DNA from: Aotearoamyces nothofagi
Lineage: Eukaryota > Ascomycota > Leotiomycetes > Leotiales > Tympanidaceae
Reading direction: 5' to 3'
Assembly: GCA_015345905.1 (NCBI GenBank)
Contig: JADDTR010000044.1
Location: 23,866 to 87,865, forward strand
DNA: 64,000 nt
Shown here: positions 11,916 through 21,306 of the stretch, piece after piece
Numbering within the stretch: the first letter of the stretch is position 1
How the letters are laid out: each line of letters opens with the position of its first letter
Notes under the pieces: generated by a model
Told to the model about the DNA's origin: nothing
Databases searched by the model: none
The model's input: only the letters and a program-made list of their open reading frames with translations
Position numbers and translations under genes: made by a program

Positions 11916-12358
11916 ACTTTGAAGATTCTCCTGTACGTGATTGATCAGCGTGTGGATGATTGCCAGTTACTGGGAAGGATATACCGACCACCGAATGGAG
12001 AGAGGGCGCGAGGGGTTGAGAGTGCGAGATCGAGAGGATGGATCGAGCAAGTATCAGCTTGAATGAAACACGTGCTGGGTGAAAAGGATATCAGTTTGTC
12101 GAGTTCCGGCAATAATGATCAGGTCAGCATGCAGAAGAGAGCGTGGCACGTTGATCCTCAGATGAGGAAATGTTGGGTGTGTTGTTGCTGATGTAAATAG
12201 GCGGGGAAGGTGTTGTGGGAAAATGACCTTTTGTACCCTTGGCGCTTTTTGTAAACATGGCAACATAGCCACATAGCCACACAGCCAAAAATTCATCACT
12301 ATCGAGGAGAGAAACACATTGGCAATGCCATCATCTAGTTAACGGGTACATCGACTCT
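11916..12358. other. Intergenic, upstream of the 2EXR gene
   Basis: The promoter side of the 2EXR gene and the 3' flank of the next minus-strand gene. Short open frames here lack similarity. No repeat or RNA gene recognised. Confidence 0.5.
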
Positions 12359-13645
12359 TCAATCGCCACTGATCTTTGCGTGCCTGAAGTACTTCATCCC
12401 AACCCAAGCTACAACTACCCATACCCATGCCATGACGCCAGTCAGGATAATCAGCGCAGGATAGTATCCTACAATCGGTAAAGTTGGATCATCTTCCAGC
12501 TCCGGAGGTGCGTACGGCGTCTCTCCAACATCCCAGGCCCAACTCCACACACCCAAACACGAGCCCATGCCGGTCACGAACACGATCCACGTCACGACCA
12601 AAACCACCCAGCCCCACTTCTCCGTCTCCGCGTAGTCCCAGTCATCAACTGGTGCTGGCAGAGGGCTAGCTGCAAGACCTCCCAGTGAGAGAGGCGAGGC
12701 CGCTTTCTGGGAACGCCTTTGGATCAGAGAGCCCCCGTTACCTGGGAAGTATGATTCAGACCCTGAAGATAGTGGCAGATCATTCCGAGGCGGGGGGAGG
12801 TGGTGCTTCGGGATCGACAAGATATCCTCCTCATCAGTCGTGGACGTATACGTCAAGGTAGGGCTGGTAAGGGCCGGAGAAGTAACCAACTGCTCCCCAG
12901 AGCTTGGAGCTCGAGTTGGCAGTGGTGGAGGGGCCCTATCGATCTTACCACTGCCGTATCCATCCATGGAAGGGCGCGGTGTTATATCTGATGCTCCATA
13001 CCCGAACGGATCTCTTTGGGATGCGCCGCCCAGTGAGCTAGGAGCTATGGAGCCATCTAAGCCGAAGACGACGGGGCCAGCGGCGGTCAATCGCGATGTA
13101 TCATCTTTCTTATCCCTCTGCGCACCTCGACCAAGCAACGCTGCTTTCCTCAAGGAACCCTTCCGCCTTCTTGTCTTCTGCTGCTGGACCGCAACGGCCA
13201 TTGCCCTGCTGGGCTTCTTGGGCGAGGTTGGGCCATCGCCAGGCTGTAGATCGGGACTTGGGGGGCCGTCGGCTTGCGTGAGGTTGTCCTGAGCAGCTGC
13301 GCGCAGGAAGGAAAGCTTCGACAGGATACTGCCTGACAGAGTCCTCTTGTGTCCTCCAGGGCTTATGCCGCTCGCCATGCCGCGCTGCAGGTCACCATCG
13401 TGCTGGGCGGCCCCAAGGCCGTCGGCAGCTGTGCCATGCTCCATCCCCGTCGCGTCTGTAGTGCTGTCAGTCCTCTTCCTGGAACATCGCCGCCACCCGT
13501 TGTGGTGTTGCAGGACGGGCGACTCCAAAGCAGAGACTCCTATTGTGAAGACGTCAGGATTAGAGTCGAGGCTGTACGGCCAGGGGTTCCGGTAGCTCGC
13601 ATTCCCTCGGTCGCGAAATGTTTCCTTAGCTTGAGCCTCCCGCAC
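12359..13645 (-). CDS. Ser/Pro-rich protein with two C-terminal membrane segments
   Basis: An intronless 428-residue open frame. I do not recognise a named family. About 310 residues are polar and low in complexity, with a basic stretch around KKPSRAMAVAVQQQKTRRRKGS. They are followed by two strong hydrophobic segments, WGWVVLVVTWIVFVTGMGSCL and PALIILTGVMAWVWVVVAWVG, separated by about 30 acidic residues (ELEDDPT). The protein ends shortly after with KYFRHAKISGD. A long cytosolic N-terminus anchored by a hairpin at the C-terminus is likely. The gene is divergent from zrg17 across about 195 bases. The start could be further downstream, since the N-terminal residues are not diagnostic. Confidence 0.75.
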   Translation of the reverse strand: MREAQAKETFRDRGNASYRNPWPYSLDSNPDVFTIGVSALESPVLQHHNGWRRCSRKRTDSTTDATGMEHGTAADGLGAAQHDGDLQRGMASGISPGGHKRTLSGSILSKLSFLRAAAQDNLTQADGPPSPDLQPGDGPTSPKKPSRAMAVAVQQQKTRRRKGSLRKAALLGRGAQRDKKDDTSRLTAAGPVVFGLDGSIAPSSLGGASQRDPFGYGASDITPRPSMDGYGSGKIDRAPPPLPTRAPSSGEQLVTSPALTSPTLTYTSTTDEEDILSIPKHHLPPPRNDLPLSSGSESYFPGNGGSLIQRRSQKAASPLSLGGLAASPLPAPVDDWDYAETEKWGWVVLVVTWIVFVTGMGSCLGVWSWAWDVGETPYAPPELEDDPTLPIVGYYPALIILTGVMAWVWVVVAWVGMKYFRHAKISGD

Positions 13646-13840
13646 CCTCCGAGCTCGAGCCCGCGTACCTTAACGGGCCATTTATCCCCTTTCCCCAATC
13701 CGGCACATTGCGATAGCCTCAAGAGCACTCGACAGCACCCCGGATCCAGGAGATACTGAAGTCCTGATGCGCGCAGAACCTCGAGTCAGCGCCCTCGCAC
13801 CACCTCCCGAGGCCACGACAGCTCGTGCCCTGCCGCAGCA
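13646..13840. promoter_or_regulatory. Short divergent promoter region
   Basis: About 195 bases separate the start codons of the tail-membrane protein and zrg17, so both promoters and leaders must share it. No consensus site was identified with confidence. Confidence 0.5.
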
Positions 13841-15422
13841 ATGGCGGACAGCCTCCCCATTCCAGCGCCGCCCCGGACGCCCACGCCCCCTACTCCTATC
13901 CCAGAAGAACCCGCTTCTGGCCTAGGAATCTTCAATGGGCCCAGACTAGTCAGCTCGACGATCTCCTTCGACCCCAGGTCCTTATCCCCTTTGCACGACT
14001 CCTTCTCTGGACGATTCGGGTCCATGGCTTCACCTCTGCCCTCTCCCGCCAGCGTGCTCTCTCCAGCAACGGGCAGCGCGGGCACGGCGAGCACTGATGG
14101 GAGGATGGGCCCGCCTCCCGCGCCTGCTGGCAAGAACCCGTTCAATTTCGAGTCCCAGCCCTATTCCATCTCCCCCGTAGTAAAATCAGTAAGTCGTCGT
14201 CTCTCCTGGCCTGGGTCGGAGTCCCTCACTAACCCGGCAATGTACAGAATATCGGTCAGAGACGTGGTCACAGATATAAGCATAGTAGCGTATCTACACA
14301 ACACCAGATCTTCCTCGAGCCACCCCCTAGAGCACCTCTGGCCTTGCCTGCCTCACTCCCGATACCTACGTTCAAGGAAGCGTGGAGGAGCATGTCGAAA
14401 GAGCAAACAACGCGAATAGCATGGTGCCTTTGCCATGCCCTTGTTGCTGCATACGTCCTATATAGCGCCCAAGGTTCTCTGGCATTAACGGCATTATCGC
14501 ATCTAATTTTCTTCGACGCTATCAGTGCTACTATCTGCGTCGTTGTCGACGTCTTCTGCAACTTCGAAGTGTGGAAACGCTCCAGCATCCGGCATCCATT
14601 CGGGTACATACCATCCCCCCCCCCTCTCTAACTATCCCCTTTCCACCGTCGGCCACTGCTGACCGCGTATTCTACAGGCTTGAACGTGCAGAAGTACTAG
14701 CCGGCTTCGCCATGTCCGTCTTTCTCCTCTTCATGGGATTCGATCTCATCTCCCACAACCTGAAGCACGTCCTCGAGTCCCTGGGCTCGCACGCGCCCCA
14801 CCACCCGCACACCCACGACCGGGTCTCCCCGGGCAGCGTCGACTCGGCCGCGCTCTTCGCCATCGTCGCGACGCTCGTCTCCGCGATCGGGCTCAAGAAC
14901 CACGCGCGCATCAGCAAGGCCATGCGCTTCGCCTACATCCAGTCCCTCCCGTCGGTGCTGAGCAACCCGTCGCACTTCCTCACCCTCAGCTGCTCCGGCA
15001 TCATGCTCGTCCTGCCCCTCCTCTCCATCCAGGTCTACCTCTGGCTCGACCGCCTCCTCTGCTCCGTCATCGCCCTCTCCATGTTCTTCCTCGGCATCCG
15101 CCTGGCCGTCGCCCAGGGCCTCATGCTCCTGATGTCGTACTCGGGCGCCGGCGTCTCGGCCGTCATGGCCGAGCTGCAGGCCGCGCCCGCCATCAGCTCC
15201 GTCGACGAGGCCCGCTTCTGGCAGGTGCACTACGGCCTCTGCATGGCGAACCTGAAGATCAGCGTCAGGGCCGGCACGGCCGGCGTGGATGACGGGTCGC
15301 TGGGGAGGCTGAAGGAGAAGATTGGGTCTCTGGTCAAGAACAGGCTCGGCGGCGGCTATGGAAAGGGCGGAGGGATCAAGTGGGAGGTCACCACCCAGCT
15401 GACGTTAGATGGCGTTCCGTGA
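13841..15422 (+). CDS. zrg17: ER zinc transporter Zrg17 (cation diffusion facilitator)
   Basis: A CDF-family protein. In yeast Zrg17 pairs with Msc2 to move zinc into the endoplasmic reticulum. Three exons (13841-14188, 14248-14603, 14678-15422) join in phase to about 482 residues. The N-terminal 120 residues are Pro/Ser-rich. Then comes a family block spanning NIGQRRGHRYKHSSVS and HQIFLEPPPRAPLALP. Membrane helices start around ARIAWCLCHALVAAYVLYS, and the helix-2/3 region contains LTALSHLIFFDAI and KRSSIRHPFGLERAEVLAGF. A short His/Asp-rich loop (HAPHHPHTHD) resembles the zinc-binding loop of CDF proteins. Exon 3 is far richer in G/C at third positions than exons 1 and 2. The joins restore RHPFGLERAEV exactly. 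Confidence 0.92.
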
Positions 15423-15709
15423 CCGGGCGAAAGCGCGTCGTAGAATTCACCAAGATGGGACCGGCGGGAGGCGTCACGCATTTTCAGGAGTCACAGGGTA
15501 AGACGGGGTCAGCATGTGCACAAGGAAATGTCATTACTAGACTACCGGTAGACCATAGATATTGGCAGCCAGCTACTATTACAAGTTTCTCTGAAACACG
15601 CCTTCCCGATGACGCTATGTGAACGCCAATATTGCATACCTCATGTCAGATCCAAGCCCGCAGAACAGTACATACAAAGAGCGTGCTCATACTTTGTCCA
15701 AGCGGACTT

Positions 15710-17321
15710 TTATAAAGTCAAATGGAGTTCGGGAAAATACTTGGCGATTTTTGCTGGGTCCCCATACGCACCCGGTGAAGCGGCACGGATTGGCAGGTTC
15801 TCTTGCTCCTGCACCGGTCCTGGTTCGGGCTGAGCTTCAATATGTGATTCCACCTCCATCAGTGACTTTCTCTTCTTCTTTGTGTTGCCCTGCTCTTGCG
15901 GACGAGCGGGATCTCGGTTCGATACGGGTCCTGGTCTTCGTACATCGGCAGAATTGATATTGCTGCCTTTTTCTAGATGATTTGGAGGATTCGAATTAGA
16001 CCTGGTTTGTTTGAGAGGACCAGACATGTGCATTTCAGGACTTAAGCTTCTTGGCATGGTATCATGAAGGCTCGACGGTGGCATGTGCTTGCTGATTGCA
16101 TCTGCTTGGCCCTCGATATCGATGCCGGGTGTAGGAATTGCGCATATGCGTCTACGCGTTGCACCTTTCTCGTTGCTTACAAGACCTTTCTCAACGACGA
16201 AGTTGGATGAGCGTGAGTGGTACGGGTTGTGGCTATAGTACTCGTCGATGATAGGGTGGACCATAACTGTCTGTTTGTGGATTGTGAGGGTTGAGTTGGT
16301 GGGAACGGTTACCCAGTTGTCTAAATTTATCAGTTGAGATCTAGATTATATAATGTGGAGTAATCCATACCACGCTCGAAGGTCAAGGGCTCGCTGGCCA
16401 CGAGAACAATGTTTGCACCTTTGTCTTGCTGGTTCATCTGGAAATTGCCCTTGTTCCTCTCATGCCATGTCGTGCCTGAAGAGTAGTATAGACTCGCGGC
16501 TTCATCAGTCTGGCTGCTGACGTATCGAGTGCAAATAACACTGTGTCCATCCGTAACAGCAAAATTGAGCAAACTTCGAGTGTCGACTTTCTCCTCTCTA
16601 ATGACACGCTCGGGAATATCTGCAATAAACTCGTTGATCTGCTTGATAATCTGCAACATAGCTTGACGCAATACGTTGGGACCAAAGCCATCCTTTGGGG
16701 GGAAGCTTGGATCATATCCCATTCGCTCGAGTGTATCCAAGAACAGTGCGAAAGCCCACTCGCTGTCTGTGCCGCCCTGGACACCGAGGTACCATTTGTC
16801 TGCTAGTCGCTCACCAAGACGACGCTTGATGTGCTTCCATCCTCCCAAGCTACCGTTGTGCATCCACATGAGACTGCCATGGCGGAAAGGATGGCAGTTG
16901 TCATCGCTCAAAGAACCTTCTGTGGTGGCGCGGACATGAGCAAAGATCAAGGGCGAGGCAGTTTTGGTGGCAATTCGTTGCAGGTTGATGCAGTTCCAAG
17001 CTGGTATCGTTGAGGTGAAAATGCAGGGCTCGGGGCCAAGCTTTGGGTCTGTGTAATAGCCAATACCAAAGCCATCTCCGTTGTGTGGGCGTCGCGTATC
17101 CTGCGGATGAGCGGTCAGCATTGTCGAGGCAGCACCGGAAGGGCAGGAGGGGAAACATACCAGCCGCAATCTCGAATCGAACGACTGTGTCAGGATGGAG
17201 TGTGACGGATCAAGAATCAGTTTCGAGAGCAGGATTTCATCGCTGCCTTTGTACACCTGGAGGGCAGTTAGCAGGCAGACAGACGGAGGGGGCCAGCCTG
17301 ACTCACGAGGAAGCGGCACAT
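15710..17321 (-). CDS. dug3: Class II glutamine amidotransferase Dug3 (glutathione degradation)
   Basis: In yeast Dug3 forms the Dug2-Dug3 complex that removes the glutamyl group of glutathione in the cytosol. Four exons, read from the start: 17321-17307, 17256-17161, 17100-16371, 16320-15710, about 483 residues. The first exon is only 15 bases and encodes MCRFL, supplying the catalytic Cys2 exposed after removal of Met1. Other family landmarks are YKGSDEILLSKLILDPSHS, NGDGFGIGYYTD, FAHVRATTEGSLSDDNCHPF and MWMHNGSLGGW. The last exon encodes NWVTVPTNSTLTI and then a long low-complexity tail with a KKKRKS basic run. The Dug3 core ends in the usual place and the tail accounts for the extra length over yeast Dug3. 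Phases agree at every junction. The gene is convergent with zrg17, about 290 bases apart. Confidence 0.93.
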
Positions 17322-18822
17322 CGCTGCGATGCGGACGGCCAGCGTCCAGACCGAACAATCCGAAGGCTCAAGAGCAAAATTGATGGACAGACGGCCAGAC
17401 GAAGACCGATGATGGAGCGTGGAAGAAGGACGGAGATGTTTGCGAAGTGAAGAGCTGGGGATGTTTGGCCAGGTCTTGGGAGGCAAATAGGGTAAACGGG
17501 GTATCCGGCGGAGGATGGCGCAATCGCAAACGGCTGGAAGGGAAGAATTTCAAAAACTCGACCTAGGAGCAGAATCGGACAAGCTGCAGCTGAAGAGAAG
17601 GGAGAGGGCCAGAGAGGGATCTGGTACCCGACGTGCGTATATGTGCAGAGGGCAGTGGACGGCGCAAGGTCAGCAGTGCAAAGGCCAACAAAGAATTTAC
17701 AATTTACGATTTACAGCCCCGAGGCTGAGACAAAGTTGCTGCAGCCTTCTTGGGAGCTCGAGCCACGAGCCACGGAGCCACGATGTCTGCGTCGGGCAAG
17801 GCCCGGGAAGGCGAGGTAGCGCCAGGAAGAGCACGCGGCCGCTAATGCACCGGGCAGCGGTAGAGCAAACACGCCCGGGGGGAGGGCTTTAGGGACTTGG
17901 GGAGCCTACGCCAGGCCCTGAGGTGCTGTGGGAGCCTACGCCAGGCCCTGGGGACGGCCGGCAGGCGCTGTAGGGTACCTAACTTTGTGGCCACAGGCGT
18001 GTTACGACCCCTAAGGTCGGTATCCCACAGTGGGTGGGTGGCAGACAGGCAGTGGACAGGTGGTAGACTGGTAGGTAGTAGATAGATAGAAGGTACAGAT
18101 AGTAGACTGGTAGTAGATAGGCGGGACAGGTAGTCTACAGGTGGTCTACAGGTATAACCCTAGCCTAGTACTGTATATACAAGGCAGTGATTCTCGAAGA
18201 TAACCAGTCTGATGGCCCGGATTGGCGATTGACAAGGAGCTCTGTCCAATTCGAGCTGGACAATCTCAGATATAGCTATACAGAAGCCGTGTCTAGTTTA
18301 GATTGGTATATTTAGTACTTGAATAGTATATAGACAGGTTCTAGCTAGTCTTATATCCAACTATATAGATCAAGCTAATCTCTGTCCCTTTGACTACTTT
18401 GTTCTGGAGGTTCAAATCCAATTATTTATAAGTCGGCCTTATTACATGTGACCTCTAGGTTATATAATCAGTCCAGGCTTACCGAGCACAGTATTCAAGA
18501 GGCTTTACCTCTCCGAACACTCTTTCTTCCCTACGTATCAAAGGCCTTGCTACTTAGGTTCCTCTGTCTGTACAACCATTACATTATATATCTTTCCCGT
18601 CCAAGCTCGATCAATCTTACATTGTCTCAAATGCTAAAGGTTACAAGCGAGCTTGGTCAGCAGTTAAAGGAATAACGATTACGATTTGTATCTCTTATCA
18701 ACATCATCAGTTACTATTCGCCGATTACTAGGACATAACGTGAAAGTTCTTAAAGCAAGAGCAAATGTACTCTTGATCTTGTCACTCGTTAGCATTGATG
18801 AGAGGGGACGCGACTAGCAGTC
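17322..18822. other. Gene-free region with tandem repeats and AT-rich part
   Basis: The dug3 promoter is at the left. At 17901-17950 there is a 30-base tandem repeat. The stretch 18030-18160 is made of imperfect GTAGACTGGTAG / GTCTACAGGTGG units. The 18160-18720 part is AT-rich with TATATA runs and many stops, resembling decayed repeat DNA. No gene recognised. Confidence 0.6.
17901..17950. repeat. 30-base tandem repeat, two units
   Basis: The 20-base block GGAGCCTACGCCAGGCCCTG occurs exactly at 17901-17920 and again at 17931-17950, with a 10-base divergent linker between them. Confidence 0.95.
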
Positions 18823-19840
18823 TCACCATGCTATATTTCGAATGAAATCATATACCTCTTGTGCAGAGGCCACCTCAGAGTACCAGCACCGCTTGATGAT
18901 GCTTCCACACGTTACATGTGATATATCAGGGAACTTGTAGGCTCTATAGTTGTCTTCAACTTCATCACTAGAGAGTTCCTGAAAGGGGTATTGGCCTGTC
19001 ATAATATAGTAGATGGTAGAGCCGAGGCCAAATAGATCATCTTGTACCGTCGGTTGGTGGCCGCGCCAATCCAGGTCAGGTGGTGCGAACCTTTTTCCAA
19101 CGCATGCTGATGCTCGTGAGCCTTCCCAAGACGAGCCACTGAAGTCTGCAATTTTGAGACCGAGATCCGCGCCCAGGAGGAAATTTTTTGGTTCCAAATC
19201 ACAGTGAATCACACATGCAACATGTAAAAGCTGAAGTCCTTCAGCCGCCTCCTGTGCCCACTGGAGTCGCCGTGTCACAGAGACCGTGTTGTTATTATCG
19301 AGGAGAAAATCCTTCAAGCTGCCATTTGGCATATATTCCAGAGTAAGGACGCAGTGGTTTGGATCCCAATCGATCATCCGAACCAGGCGGGGATGCCTAC
19401 CTAACCTCTTATATATCTGGCTTTCAATCATTATCTCTTCGCGGCAATGGTCTGCTTCAGAGCCGGGCCATGGGGATTTGACTACATCGCCAGACGGTAA
19501 GCGTTCCAGAATCCCCGATGCACCACTGGCTAAAAAATCGCCCTTTGAAGCCCGCATACAGTACTCGATTTCCGCGATAGGTTTGACGTCCTCGATAGTT
19601 GCGATAGCTAGGTCCTAAGAATCACTCGTTAGAGAATAAGCATCGTGACAGTCTCTTGTAACCTACCTCCTTAGTAGCAGAGCATTCTAGACCATTCTCA
19701 AAATCCTGCTCAATCAAAACCCTCCCGCCATGATTGCTGAATAGCCAGGACGTCGTCCTGACGATGCAAGTAAGCAGAGCGGAAGGCCAGCGCGACATTC
19801 TCCAAATCGACCAACCGGAGACCCAGCGGATAAAGAACAT
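18823..19840 (-). CDS. Atypical protein kinase-like protein
   Basis: Two exons (19840-19667 and 19614-18823) give about 321 residues. The N-terminus has a hydrophobic stretch (FFIRWVSGWSIWRM) and may be membrane-attached. The kinase fold runs from about residue 78: a glycine-loop-like GASGILERL, the putative ATP lysine in VVKSPW (about K104), hinge TLEYMPNGSLKDFL, catalytic loop HCDLEPKN (D197, N202), and a metal-binding loop read as DFSGSS (D215) in place of DFG. The usual loop lysine (HRDLK) is Glu. The C-lobe includes DDLFGLGSTIYYIMTGQYPF. Catalytic Asp, Asn and metal Asp are all kept, so activity is plausible but not certain. Similar HCD...DFSGSS kinases occur as a family in filamentous ascomycetes. 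The substrate is unknown. Confidence 0.82.
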
Positions 19841-21306
19841 ATTGGAAGGATGTATAGAGATGTCACGAAGCGAATCATCCGAGAATTGTATATAGGGCTT
19901 GGTTGATATACTTGAGGGTAGCTGCCCATGCCAAGTGTGCTATCTTGAAGTCATCCGGTGCTCACGGGAAGCTAGCACCATTACATGAACGACGGTGGCA
20001 CATATTCACGTGCGCTTGCTTTAGCAACAGAATTACCCTTCTACGTACTGAGAAGAGAGTGCATTCGGAGGTAGAAAGATGATGTATAAAGCTCGCCCCT
20101 CGCGAGTGGTTTTATAAACCACTCGCTTGCTAATAAATGACTAATAATACAAGTTCCTAGGTATAGAATTCCTTGGGCTTTACAGTACTTAAAGCCTGTA
20201 TATCATACAGTACAAACCCCTTTCCGGCTAGAACTGCTGGATTGCTCCTGCACCGTATATATATATTATCTATTCTTGCAATGTCTAACGATTATAGACA
20301 GTCTGGATACAGGTAAGAACATTCCAACAATCGGTCTCGATTGTATACTTGAGAGTGATAGACCGACTATCGTTCATGATTGACTTGATCGTGGCACTAC
20401 TGACTACCTTGTTGGCCATCTTTGGATATATAATATAGAGTATGTACTAGGTCAAGAGTGACTGATTCTTGGTATAATATAAACATGACCGATAGAAGCC
20501 ATTGTTTGAGCAAACAATAGCTTTATATATTAAGCACATCTAGGACAAGAGGAAAAGAGCATTGGGGTAAAATTGATGATGAGAATTAATGGTTGAGACG
20601 TTAGATGGAGCCTTGCTGCCAGTAAGGAGTAGTCCAAGGCGAACAGAGATTCTTGGAAGTAATGCTATTACAAGCCGTGTAATACAAGCGTAAAGGCAGG
20701 TCAAACCAGGATATCCCTCTACCCTGGTGCCCTCTCCCTCTACCCCTCCACCTTCTCCAACCTCTCCCATGCCCCTCGTGGCCCCTTCCAATCTACTACG
20801 CCACTACCCGATCGGTATTCAAGGCTGCTCAGGTCTTCACGCTCTTCTCGAGAGCATACTAGTTGGCCTTGAAGCCACCGAGGACAGCGCGGAAGTCTAG
20901 GTGGTCTGTCCGGTCCGTCAGTTGCTAGCCGGGATACAGCTCACGACTGTAAAGCTGGACAGGAGGATGGCCAACGTATCCGCAAGTCCGCTGTACATGT
21001 CTGCGCAGAGACGCTTCTGGTTTTTGCGGATACGGTTCAGGCCCGCAGTCTTGCAGCAGGCGAAGCTGTTGACGGAGTAAACTGGTGGCTCGCCAAGACT
21101 TGTGTTCCGCCCATTCTTAGCGACTGCCGTGCGCCGCCGCCACCAACCACAGGCGCGGCCCGCAACAACATGGAATTGGAAATCATTATCAGTTCATTGC
21201 ACCATGAACTCTCCTGCAATTCCTCGACATCGATGACCAGGGATGCTTCGACGCTCATGACTTCGACTAATACGCCGAAACTGCTATCAGAACGCTCTCG
21301 TCCACT
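19841..21306. other. Intergenic, partly AT-rich
   Basis: The kinase promoter at left, the mgm1 promoter at right. The part 20080-20560 is AT-rich with TATATATA runs. From 20700 the composition becomes ordinary. A minus-strand stretch around 20830-21100 has coding-like texture but several stops and no similarity I can name. Confidence 0.5.

Noticed and set aside
18380-18425. tRNA-like B box (GGTTCAAATCC)
   Set aside because: No matching A box, no cloverleaf stems and AT-rich surroundings; most likely chance.
20830-21100. Coding-like minus-strand stretch
   Set aside because: Interrupted by stops in each frame, and no similarity to a named family could be seen.
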